DNA from: an uncultured Bacteroidales bacterium | GTDB lineage: Bacteria; Bacteroidota; Bacteroidia; Bacteroidales; UBA932 | Assembly (NCBI GenBank): GCA_905235775.1 | Contig: CAJOMY010000101.1 | Coordinates: forward strand, 1-6,413 | Length of the DNA: 6,413 nucleotides | Direction of reading: 5' to 3' | Shown here: positions 1-5,458 of the stretch, in pieces | How the letters are laid out: each line of letters starts with the position of its first letter | Numbering within the stretch: the stretch's first letter is position 1 | The notes under the pieces: generated by a model | Told to the model about the DNA's origin: nothing | The model's input: the letters and a program-made list of their open reading frames with translations, nothing else | Database searches by the model: none | Position numbers and translations under genes: made by a program

Positions 1-593
1 CGGCGGGCGAACTTCATCGCGTCCTCCACCACCCAGCGGATGCCGTCCAGGCCGCTGTGTTCCATGTTGCCGCGCGCCCAGGTGACCACCTGCCGTACGG
101 AGTCCAGGTGCGTCACGTCTGCGCCGGCGGCCTTGGCGGCCAGGGAGGCGCCGCCGGTATAGGCGAAGAGGTTCAGCACGCGGGGTGCGCGGCCCAGCCG
201 GTCGGCGAGGGCGTGCGTCCGGCGGTAGATCCAGTCCCAGTTTGGGGCCTGCTCCGGGAACACGCCGACGTGCTTGAACGAGGTCAGGCCGAGCCGGAGA
301 TCCATCTTCAATCCGTCAGGATTCGCATAGCGGATATGCCACTGGTCGTCCATCTTCCGGAGCCGGTTCCAAGTCCCGCTGTCCTCTTTGCCGGCCTTGC
401 CGAATCCGGCACCGGGCGTGAAGGTCGTGTGGGCGAGCCGGCGCCACTCCGCATCGGACAGGGACTTGTCCCAAAGCGCCTTGGGCTCCGGGCGTGCCAG
501 CACATAGGCGCCGAAGCGCTCCAGTTTCCCGCCTGCACCGCTGTCCAGCAGTTCGTAGTCGCTCCAGGAGGGGGAAGGATATTCTGCCATCAT
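1..593 (-). CDS. Class I SAM-dependent methyltransferase, RlmI/COG1092-like (C-terminus beyond window edge)
   Basis: Read on the minus strand, the frame opens with two consecutive ATG codons (593 and 590) and stays open to the window edge, giving 197 complete codons without a stop, so the C-terminus is missing. Visible landmarks are an N-terminal segment with YELLDSG (13-19), KLERFG (23-28) and RPEP (34-37), then SAM-binding motif I NLFAYTGG (141-148), an acidic motif II residue D164 in HLDS, and D191 in VEDAMKF. This order fits the COG1092 group (RlmI and the C-terminal half of RlmL), which methylates 23S rRNA cytosine or guanine. Bacteroidota have a short version of about 290 residues. The exact base modified cannot be inferred because the catalytic motif lies outside. 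The gene is divergent from pgk. The start is fixed by conserved sequence soon after it, and a -7 element sits only 4 bases upstream. Confidence 0.85.
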   Translation of the reverse strand, partial: MMAEYPSPSWSDYELLDSGAGGKLERFGAYVLARPEPKALWDKSLSDAEWRRLAHTTFTPGAGFGKAGKEDSGTWNRLRKMDDQWHIRYANPDGLKMDLRLGLTSFKHVGVFPEQAPNWDWIYRRTHALADRLGRAPRVLNLFAYTGGASLAAKAAGADVTHLDSVRQVVTWARGNMEHSGLDGIRWVVEDAMKFAR

Positions 594-597
594 GAGT

Positions 598-606
598 GCA
601 AAGATA
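598..606 (-). promoter_or_regulatory. Bacteroidota -7 element for the methyltransferase gene
   Basis: On the minus strand this reads TATCTTTGC, an exact match to the Bacteroidota primary-sigma -7 consensus TAnnTTTGC. I see no convincing -33 TTTG at the usual distance upstream. The element ends only 4 bases before the first ATG of the methyltransferase, so transcription would begin at or next to the start codon and give a leaderless or nearly leaderless mRNA. Confidence 0.6.
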
Positions 607-681
607 GCTGTTTTTCGTTTAATAGCATTTCTGACTCGATTGACTTATTTCATATAGGGCGAAACTTACGGAAATAATTGT

Positions 682-690
682 TATCTTTGC
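682..690 (+). promoter_or_regulatory. Bacteroidota -7 element for pgk
   Basis: The plus strand reads TATCTTTGC, identical to the element facing the other way at 598-606 and an exact match to TAnnTTTGC. The start codon of pgk is 31 bases downstream, leaving an A/T-rich leader of roughly 25 bases without a Shine-Dalgarno sequence, which is typical of the phylum. A -33 box is not recognisable. The two elements are about 75 bases apart, so the two promoters of this 128-base region could influence each other. Confidence 0.7.
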
Positions 691-721
691 AATTCGGAAT
701 ATTCAAAACATCTTTATAGCT

Positions 722-1975
722 ATGCAGCAACACATCGATTCCTACGATTTCGCCGGCAAGAAGGCGATCGTGCGCGTGGACTTCAACGTTCCCCTCAACG
801 AGCAGTTTGAAATTACGGACGACACCCGTATCCGTCGGGCCATGCCGACCCTCAAGAAGGTGCTCGCCGGCGGCGGGTCCCTCATCATCATGTCCCACCT
901 CGGCCGTCCGAAGGGCGTGACGGACAAGTTCTCCCTCAAGCACATCGTGGATCACGTGGCCGATTGCCTCGGCGCACCGGTGAAGTTCGCCGCCGATTGC
1001 CAGAAGGCCCAGGCGGAAGTGGCCGCCCTCAAGCCGGGCGAGGCCCTGCTGCTCGAGAACCTCCGCTTCTATGCCGAGGAGGAGGGCAAGCCCCGCGGGC
1101 TTGCCGAGGATGCCACCGACGAGGAGAAGAAGGCCGCCAAGGCTGCCGTCAAGGCCAGCCAGAAGGACTTCGTCAAGACCCTCGCTTCCTACGCGGACTG
1201 CTACATCAACGACGCCTTCGGCACGGCTCACCGCGCCCACGCCTCCACCGCCCTCATCGCCGACTACTTCCCCAATGACAAGATGTTCGGCTACCTGATG
1301 GAAGGTGAGATCAAGGCGATCGACAACGTCCTGAAGAATGCCAAGCACCCCTTCACGGCCATCATCGGCGGCTCCAAGGTCTCTTCCAAGCTCGCCGTGC
1401 TCGAGAACATGCTTGAGAAGGTGGACAACCTGATCATCGGCGGCGGCATGGGCTACACCTTTGTCAAGGCCCAGGGCGGACAGATCGGCAACTCCCTGCA
1501 TGAGGATGACCTCATGCCGCAGGCGCTTGAGATCCTCTCCAAGGCCAGGGAAAAGGGCGTGAAGATCTACCTTTCCGCCGAGACCGTGATCGCCGACGAC
1601 TTCAACAACGACGCGAACACGAAGATCGTCCCGTCCGACAATATTCCCGATGGTTGGGAAGGCATGGATGCCGGCCCCGCTTCGCTGAAGGAGTGGAAGG
1701 AGGTCATCCTCGGCTCCAAGACCATCCTGTGGAACGGTCCCGTCGGCGTGTTCGAAATGCCGACCTTCGCCAAGGGCACGCTTCAGATTGCCGAAGACCT
1801 CGCCGAGGCTACGGCGGAAGGCGCCTACACCCTGGTGGGCGGCGGTGACTCTGTCGCGGCCGTCACCCAGATGGGCTATGCCGACAAGGTCAGCTACGTC
1901 TCCACGGGCGGCGGTGCCATGCTTGAAGCCCTTGAGGGCAAGGAACTCCCGGGCATCGCGGCCATCCGCGGTTAA
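722..1975 (+). CDS. pgk: Phosphoglycerate kinase
   Basis: A complete 417-residue enzyme that transfers phosphate between 1,3-bisphosphoglycerate and ADP in cytosolic glycolysis and gluconeogenesis. The N-domain substrate site is intact: VRVDFNVPL (17-25), R36, SHLGRPKG (58-65), ENLRFY (112-117) and DAFGTAHRAH (164-173). The C-domain nucleotide site shows GGSKVSSK (216-223), GGGMGYTF (240-247), WNGPVGVFE (337-345), GGGDS (373-377) and STGGGAMLE (394-402). Residues about 119-150 form a Lys/Glu/Ala-rich insertion between ENLRFY and the ASYADCYINDAFG segment. It is absent from compact bacterial enzymes but, as I recall, present in Bacteroides-type ones, which explains a length above the usual ~390-400. 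The ATG at 722 puts VRVDFN at the normal distance from the N-terminus. The gene is monocistronic, with its own promoter (682-690) and terminator (2000-2035). Confidence 0.98.
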   Translation: MQQHIDSYDFAGKKAIVRVDFNVPLNEQFEITDDTRIRRAMPTLKKVLAGGGSLIIMSHLGRPKGVTDKFSLKHIVDHVADCLGAPVKFAADCQKAQAEVAALKPGEALLLENLRFYAEEEGKPRGLAEDATDEEKKAAKAAVKASQKDFVKTLASYADCYINDAFGTAHRAHASTALIADYFPNDKMFGYLMEGEIKAIDNVLKNAKHPFTAIIGGSKVSSKLAVLENMLEKVDNLIIGGGMGYTFVKAQGGQIGNSLHEDDLMPQALEILSKAREKGVKIYLSAETVIADDFNNDANTKIVPSDNIPDGWEGMDAGPASLKEWKEVILGSKTILWNGPVGVFEMPTFAKGTLQIAEDLAEATAEGAYTLVGGGDSVAAVTQMGYADKVSYVSTGGGAMLEALEGKELPGIAAIRG

Positions 1976-1990
1976 ATATCCGTTCCGGAA

Positions 1991-2878
1991 TCAATCCTGG
2001 AGGCCATGCGCGAAATGCGTGGCCTCTTTCTTTTTGCCGCCCGGCTGCGGATGGACGACTGCGGCCGGTTTCTTCGTCCGGGCGGCGTAGATGAGCAGGG
2101 CGATGCCGGCGAGGATGAAGGGGATGGAGAGGATCTGCCCCATGTCCAGGGTCATCGCCTGCTCGAACTCGACTTGCGGCTCCTTGATGAATTCGATCAG
2201 GAAGCGGGCGCCGAAGCAGCCCAGCAGGAAGAGTCCGAAGAAAAAGCCGCGGTGGACCTTGTCCAGCTTATATCGGTAGATCCAGACCATCACCAGCCCC
2301 AGCAACAGGTAGGAGAAGGCCTCGTAGAGCTGGGTCGGATGCTTGGGTTCCGTCTCGCCGCGCAGCTCAAAGATGAAGCCCCAGGGGAGCGTCGTCACGT
2401 CGCCGTAGATCTCGGAGTTGAAGAGGTTTCCCAACCGGATCATGCAGCCTGCGAAGGCCACGGTGATGCAGAGCCGGTCCATGATCCAGAGGAAGTCGAA
2501 GTCCTGTTTCTTCCCGTAGTGCCGTGAGAACCACCCCATGGCGAGCAGCAGGGCGATGGCGCCGCCGTGGCTGGCCAGGCCGCCCTTCCAGGGCATGAAT
2601 ATCTCCCAGAATCCCGCCCAGGAGCCGAAATAGTAATCCGGCTGGTAGAAGATGCAGTGCCCGAGCCGGGCACCCACGATGGTCGCGATCAGCAGGGTGT
2701 ACAGGAGCGGATCCATCAGCTTGGTGTCCACCTTCTCGCGGGTGAAAAACCACTTGAAGAAGTACCAGCCGATGACGAAGCCCGACACGAAGAGCAGGCC
2801 GTACCAGCGGACCTCGACCGGGCCGATCTGGAAGAGTATGGGGTTGACGTGCCAGTGCACGTATAGCGGGTTCAGCAT
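1991..2878 (-). CDS. lgt: Prolipoprotein diacylglyceryl transferase
   Basis: Inner-membrane enzyme that moves diacylglycerol from phosphatidylglycerol onto the lipobox cysteine of prolipoproteins, the first step of lipoprotein maturation. From the ATG at 2878 it has 295 residues and about seven hydrophobic segments (near 26-45, 58-77, 101-117, 130-150, 185-203, 211-230, 249-266). The Lgt signature is IRLGNLFNSEIYG (147-159), with R148, N151 and E156 spaced as R143/N146/E151 in E. coli. Also present are H104 in SHGG, the HPTQLYE segment with Y185, and R225/E229 with the E. coli R239/E243 spacing. An in-frame ATG at 2893 would add MIIGT, but it lies only 7 bases from a -7 element, so I prefer 2878. 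The tail after the last helix is short, basic and probably unstructured, and doubles as the pgk terminator. The gene is convergent with pgk (15 bases between stops). No terminator of its own is visible. Confidence 0.96.
   Translation of the reverse strand: MLNPLYVHWHVNPILFQIGPVEVRWYGLLFVSGFVIGWYFFKWFFTREKVDTKLMDPLLYTLLIATIVGARLGHCIFYQPDYYFGSWAGFWEIFMPWKGGLASHGGAIALLLAMGWFSRHYGKKQDFDFLWIMDRLCITVAFAGCMIRLGNLFNSEIYGDVTTLPWGFIFELRGETEPKHPTQLYEAFSYLLLGLVMVWIYRYKLDKVHRGFFFGLFLLGCFGARFLIEFIKEPQVEFEQAMTLDMGQILSIPFILAGIALLIYAARTKKPAAVVHPQPGGKKKEATHFAHGLQD
2000..2035 (+). terminator. Rho-independent terminator of pgk, inside the 3' end of lgt
   Basis: An 11-bp stem pairs 2000-2010 with 2016-2026 (9 Watson-Crick pairs and two G-U pairs) around the 5-base loop CGAAA, followed directly by TTTCTTTTT (2027-2035). 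It begins 25 bases after the pgk stop. The opposite strand has no T-tract after the stem, so it should act only on plus-strand transcripts. The whole element lies within the last codons of lgt, and its T-tract is read antisense as the lysine run near the Lgt C-terminus. Confidence 0.85.
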
Positions 2879-2900
2879 AGTTCCAATAATCATAAATCGG

Positions 2901-2909
2901 ACAAATATA
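2901..2909 (-). promoter_or_regulatory. Bacteroidota -7 element for lgt
   Basis: The minus strand reads TATATTTGT, which matches TAnnTTTG. It ends 7 bases before the upstream candidate start (2893) and 22 bases before the preferred start (2878). With the preferred start the mRNA would have a leader of roughly 15-20 bases. No clear -33 box is seen. Confidence 0.55.
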
Positions 2910-2918
2910 AGAATTCTT

Positions 2919-2931
2919 ACTGACAGACAGT
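2919..2931. repeat. Short dyad ACTGnCnGnCAGT in the lgt/efflux intergenic region
   Basis: This 13-base stretch is an inverted repeat with ACTG and CAGT outer arms and matching C and G inner positions. It lies just upstream of the lgt -7 element and upstream of the efflux promoter, where an operator could sit. It is short enough to be chance, and no regulator is encoded in the window. Confidence 0.25.
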
Positions 2932-2937
2932 GCTAAT

Positions 2938-2956
2938 GGTGCAAAATTTGCATACC
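2938..2956. repeat. Imperfect inverted repeat overlapping the candidate efflux promoter
   Basis: The arms GGT-GCAAA and TTTGC-AT-ACC are complementary around a single central A, with a 2-base bulge in the right arm. The core GCAAAATTTGC contains the candidate -7 element of the efflux operon, so a protein bound here would block the promoter, as TetR- or MarR-type repressors of efflux operons do. The binding role is inference. The dyad is visible but short. Confidence 0.3.
2943..2951 (+). promoter_or_regulatory. Candidate -7 element of the efflux operon
   Basis: AAAATTTGC matches the Bacteroidota -7 consensus TAnnTTTGC except for its first base. It ends 34 bases before the ATG of the outer-membrane factor gene, a spacing similar to that at pgk. 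It is the best candidate in the 107-base gap, but no -33 box is evident. Confidence 0.4.
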
Positions 2957-2985
2957 CCGTGTGCGCTACAATACGCAGTAGTATT

Positions 2986-4431
2986 ATGAGTAAAATTTTA
3001 TCTTCAGTAGTCGCTTTATCTCTTTCTGCTTTGGCTTTTGCACAGCCTTCCGATACGGTTGTGACGCCCAGGGTTCTCACCCTTGAGGATGCCCTGAAAG
3101 TGGCTTTAAGTGAGAATGCCACCGTGAAGGTGGCAGATATGGAGATCCAGCGCACGGGCTATGCCCGCAGGGGGACGTATGCATCCCTGCTCCCCCAAAT
3201 CAATGGTAACGGTTCGTACCAGCGGACCATCAAGAAACAAGTAATGTATATGGACTTCGATATGGGGGCCTTCGGCAGCGGGGTCGATATCGGAGGAGGT
3301 GATACCGGCGGAGAATCGTCCATGCCTGATATGAGTTCCGGAATCGAGGTCGGCCGCTGGAATACCTGGTCGGCCGGCATCAGCGCCAGCATGCCTCTGG
3401 TCAATGCCCAGTTGTGGAAAAACCTGCGGATCTCCGAAGAGAACGTGGAGCTCGCCGTCGAGAAGGCGCGCAGTTCCCGTCTCGAGACGGTCAATCAGGT
3501 CAAGCAGGCTTTCTTCACCTGCCTGCTTTCCCGCAAGGCTTTTGACGTCTACAAGTCCGCCTACGAGAACGCTCTGGCGAACTTCGAGCAGATCCAGCGC
3601 CGCTACAACGCCCAGAAGGCCTCGGAGCTGGATCTCACGCGGGCCAAAACCACGCTGGCGAACGCCATCCCGAATGTCTATGACGCCGAAAGCGCTGTCA
3701 TATTGTCATTGTGGCAGCTCAAGGCTGTCATGGGTGTCAGCCTGGACGCCGAGATCGACGTGGCCGGCGACCTGGACGATTATGCGGAGCACATGCTCTA
3801 TGACTTGAACACGGGCGAGAATCTCTCGCTGGAAGACAACTCCACGATGCGCCAGCTGGCCATCCAGGCCGAGCAGCTTGCCGACGCGATCAAGGTCCAG
3901 CAGTACGCCTACCTGCCGACGCTCGCGCTGTCCTTCAACTATAGCCTCAACGCAATGACCAATGACTTCAAGTTCAGCGAGTACAGGTGGTCCCCGTATT
4001 CCTTCGTGGGACTGAGCCTGTCGGTACCCATCTTCTCCGGCGGGCAGCGGCTCAACGCCGTCCGCCAGGCTCGGGTCCAGGCCCGCGAACTCGATGTGCA
4101 GCGCGCCGATACGGAGCGTCAGCTCAAGATTGCCATCCGTCAGTATCTGAACCAGATGGAGACGGCGATGAAGAGTTACTCCTCCGCCCGCACGGCCGCC
4201 GAGACGGCACAGAAAGCCTATGACATCGCGGCGAGGTCCTACGACGTGGGCCGCAGTACGCTGACCGACCTCAATGACGCCCAGTTTGCCCTGACGCAGG
4301 CCCAGCTCGGGGTCTGCCAGGCCATCTATACCTTCGTCGTGGCGAAGGCGGGCCTCGAAGGCACGCTCGGCGCCGACTTTATCGACGCCGACGGCAATGT
4401 TCAACTGAATAAAACTTACACAAATGAATAA
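2986..4431 (+). CDS. TolC-family outer-membrane efflux channel
   Basis: A 481-residue outer-membrane factor, the exit duct of a tripartite exporter. A Sec signal peptide (1-19) ends AFA before Q20, with cleavage likely there. Two OEP repeats follow. Each has a barrel strand region (LLPQINGNGSYQ near 69-79 and YLPTLALSFNYS at 309-320), a second strand ending in a PL or PIF turn (near 137 and 348), and long heptad-like helices (about 145-250 and 355-460). A Gly/Asp/Ser-rich loop (about 92-120) replaces the usual short first extracellular turn. I chose the ATG at 2986 over an in-frame GTG at 2959 because it starts the signal peptide cleanly. The first ~20 codons are AT-rich compared with the rest, as is common at translation starts. 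It is first in the operon, and its last 8 bases overlap the adaptor gene. TolC-like channels are often shared between pumps, but linkage here suggests a dedicated one. Substrate unknown. Confidence 0.93.
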   Translation: MSKILSSVVALSLSALAFAQPSDTVVTPRVLTLEDALKVALSENATVKVADMEIQRTGYARRGTYASLLPQINGNGSYQRTIKKQVMYMDFDMGAFGSGVDIGGGDTGGESSMPDMSSGIEVGRWNTWSAGISASMPLVNAQLWKNLRISEENVELAVEKARSSRLETVNQVKQAFFTCLLSRKAFDVYKSAYENALANFEQIQRRYNAQKASELDLTRAKTTLANAIPNVYDAESAVILSLWQLKAVMGVSLDAEIDVAGDLDDYAEHMLYDLNTGENLSLEDNSTMRQLAIQAEQLADAIKVQQYAYLPTLALSFNYSLNAMTNDFKFSEYRWSPYSFVGLSLSVPIFSGGQRLNAVRQARVQARELDVQRADTERQLKIAIRQYLNQMETAMKSYSSARTAAETAQKAYDIAARSYDVGRSTLTDLNDAQFALTQAQLGVCQAIYTFVVAKAGLEGTLGADFIDADGNVQLNKTYTNE

Positions 4432-5458
4432 GATAGCAATGACTGGACTGGCCCTGGGCGCCCTGGTGTGCGTCTCCTGCGGCCAGCAGAAATCCGGGAC
4501 TCCCGCCACCGACCCGATGATGGCCGCCCTGAACGCCACCCCGGTGGTTTCCGTGACCACCGCCGTACGGGAGCAAGTGGCCCGTGACGCAGTGTACTCT
4601 GCGACCGTGCAAGCCAACGTGATCAACAACATCGCCCCGCAGGCCGGCGGGCGCATCCAGAAACTGAACGTCGAGGTCGGCGACTTCGTCTCCGCCGGTC
4701 AGATTCTCGCCGAAATGGACCGTGTCCAGCTTGACCAGGCCGCGCTGCGCCTCAGGAATGATGAGACCGAACTTGCACGCGTGAAGCAGCTCTACGCCGA
4801 GGGCGGTGTCTCCCAATCCGACTTCGAGGCGCTCGAACTCGCCTTCAAGGTTTCCGAGAGCAGTTATCGGAACCTGGAGGAGAACACCATTCTGCGTGCC
4901 CCGGTGAGCGGTGTCGTGTCTGCCCGCAATTACGACCGCGGCGACATGTACACGATGACACAACCGATCTACGTCGTGCAGCAGATTACCCCGGTGAAAC
5001 TCCTCGTCCCCATCTCCGAGACGGACTACACCCGCGTGAAGCGCGGCGACAAGGTCTCCCTGACGGCGGACGCCCTGCCGGGCAAGACCTTCACGGGGAC
5101 CATCTCGCGTCTCTACCCGACGATCGATCCGATGACCCATACCTTCAGCGCAGAAGTACACGTGCCCAACACGGCCCGTGAGCTGCGTCCTGGCATGTAT
5201 GCCCGCGTGAACGTGGACTTCGGCTCCGTCGAAAGCGTAGTGCTGCCGGATGTCGCCGTGCTCAAGCAGCAGGGCTCCGGCCAGCGCAATGTCTTCGTGC
5301 TCCGGGAAGATGGCACGGTGGAGCTTCGCCTCGTCTCGGTCGGCCGCCATTTCGGCACCCGGTATGAGATCGTCTCCGGCGTGGAGCCTGGCGAGCAGGT
5401 CCTGACGAGCGGACACACCTCCCTTCGGTCCGGCGATAAAGTGGAGGTGCAACGATGA
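4424..5458 (+). CDS. RND efflux periplasmic adaptor (membrane fusion protein), lipoprotein
   Basis: A 344-residue HlyD/AcrA-type adaptor linking the inner-membrane pump to the TolC-like channel. The N-terminus is a lipoprotein signal: hydrophobic 4-18, then a lipobox ending V17-S18 with C19 as the likely lipidated residue, then GQQ. Position -3 is a second cysteine (C16) instead of Leu, which is unusual. The lipoyl domain is split: first half about 68-98 (IAPQAGGRIQKLNVEVGDFV region), second half about 157-188 (LRAPVSGVVSARNYDRGD region). The hairpin between them (about 100-155) is short for an RND adaptor. A beta-barrel (about 190-265, with GKTFTGTISRLYPTID and RPGMYARV) and a membrane-proximal domain (about 270-344) follow. 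The start ATG at 4424 overlaps the channel gene by 8 bases, in an A-rich context without a Shine-Dalgarno sequence. The stop overlaps the pump start as ATGA. The lipid anchor would be added by Lgt. Confidence 0.93.
   Translation: MNKIAMTGLALGALVCVSCGQQKSGTPATDPMMAALNATPVVSVTTAVREQVARDAVYSATVQANVINNIAPQAGGRIQKLNVEVGDFVSAGQILAEMDRVQLDQAALRLRNDETELARVKQLYAEGGVSQSDFEALELAFKVSESSYRNLEENTILRAPVSGVVSARNYDRGDMYTMTQPIYVVQQITPVKLLVPISETDYTRVKRGDKVSLTADALPGKTFTGTISRLYPTIDPMTHTFSAEVHVPNTARELRPGMYARVNVDFGSVESVVLPDVAVLKQQGSGQRNVFVLREDGTVELRLVSVGRHFGTRYEIVSGVEPGEQVLTSGHTSLRSGDKVEVQR
5443..5448 (+). promoter_or_regulatory. Possible Shine-Dalgarno sequence before the RND pump gene
   Basis: GGAGGT lies 6 bases before the ATG at 5455, a near-perfect Shine-Dalgarno match in a phylum that seldom uses one. 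It is also part of the Val-Glu-Val codons at the adaptor's C-terminus, so it may be coincidental. With the ATGA overlap it would favour coupled re-initiation. Confidence 0.35.

Noticed and set aside
640..645. TTGACT as a sigma70-type -35 box for pgk
   Set aside because: No -10 TATAAT-like box follows at 16-18 bases, and an exact Bacteroidota -7 element is present downstream.
57..677. 206-codon plus-strand open frame across the methyltransferase region
   Set aside because: The minus strand in this region encodes clear methyltransferase motifs. The plus frame has no recognisable domain and runs through the promoter region.
650..1501. 283-codon minus-strand open frame across pgk
   Set aside because: Antisense to strongly conserved pgk codons. 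The Gly/Val/Leu/His-rich translation is typical of shadows in GC-rich DNA.
2367..3155. 262-codon minus-strand frame overlapping lgt and the start of the channel gene
   Set aside because: It is the shifted frame of lgt (Pro/Arg/His-rich) plus antisense of the channel signal region. The Lgt motifs are in the other frame.
3706..4656. 316-codon minus-strand open frame across the channel and adaptor genes
   Set aside because: Antisense shadow with low-complexity composition. It crosses the boundary of two well-supported genes and has no promoter-like element at its start.
4379..5452. 357-codon open frame on the minus strand across the whole adaptor gene
   Set aside because: It is an antisense shadow of a GC-rich gene. 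Its translation is His/Gly/Arg-rich with no domain pattern, while the plus-strand frame is a clear adaptor protein.
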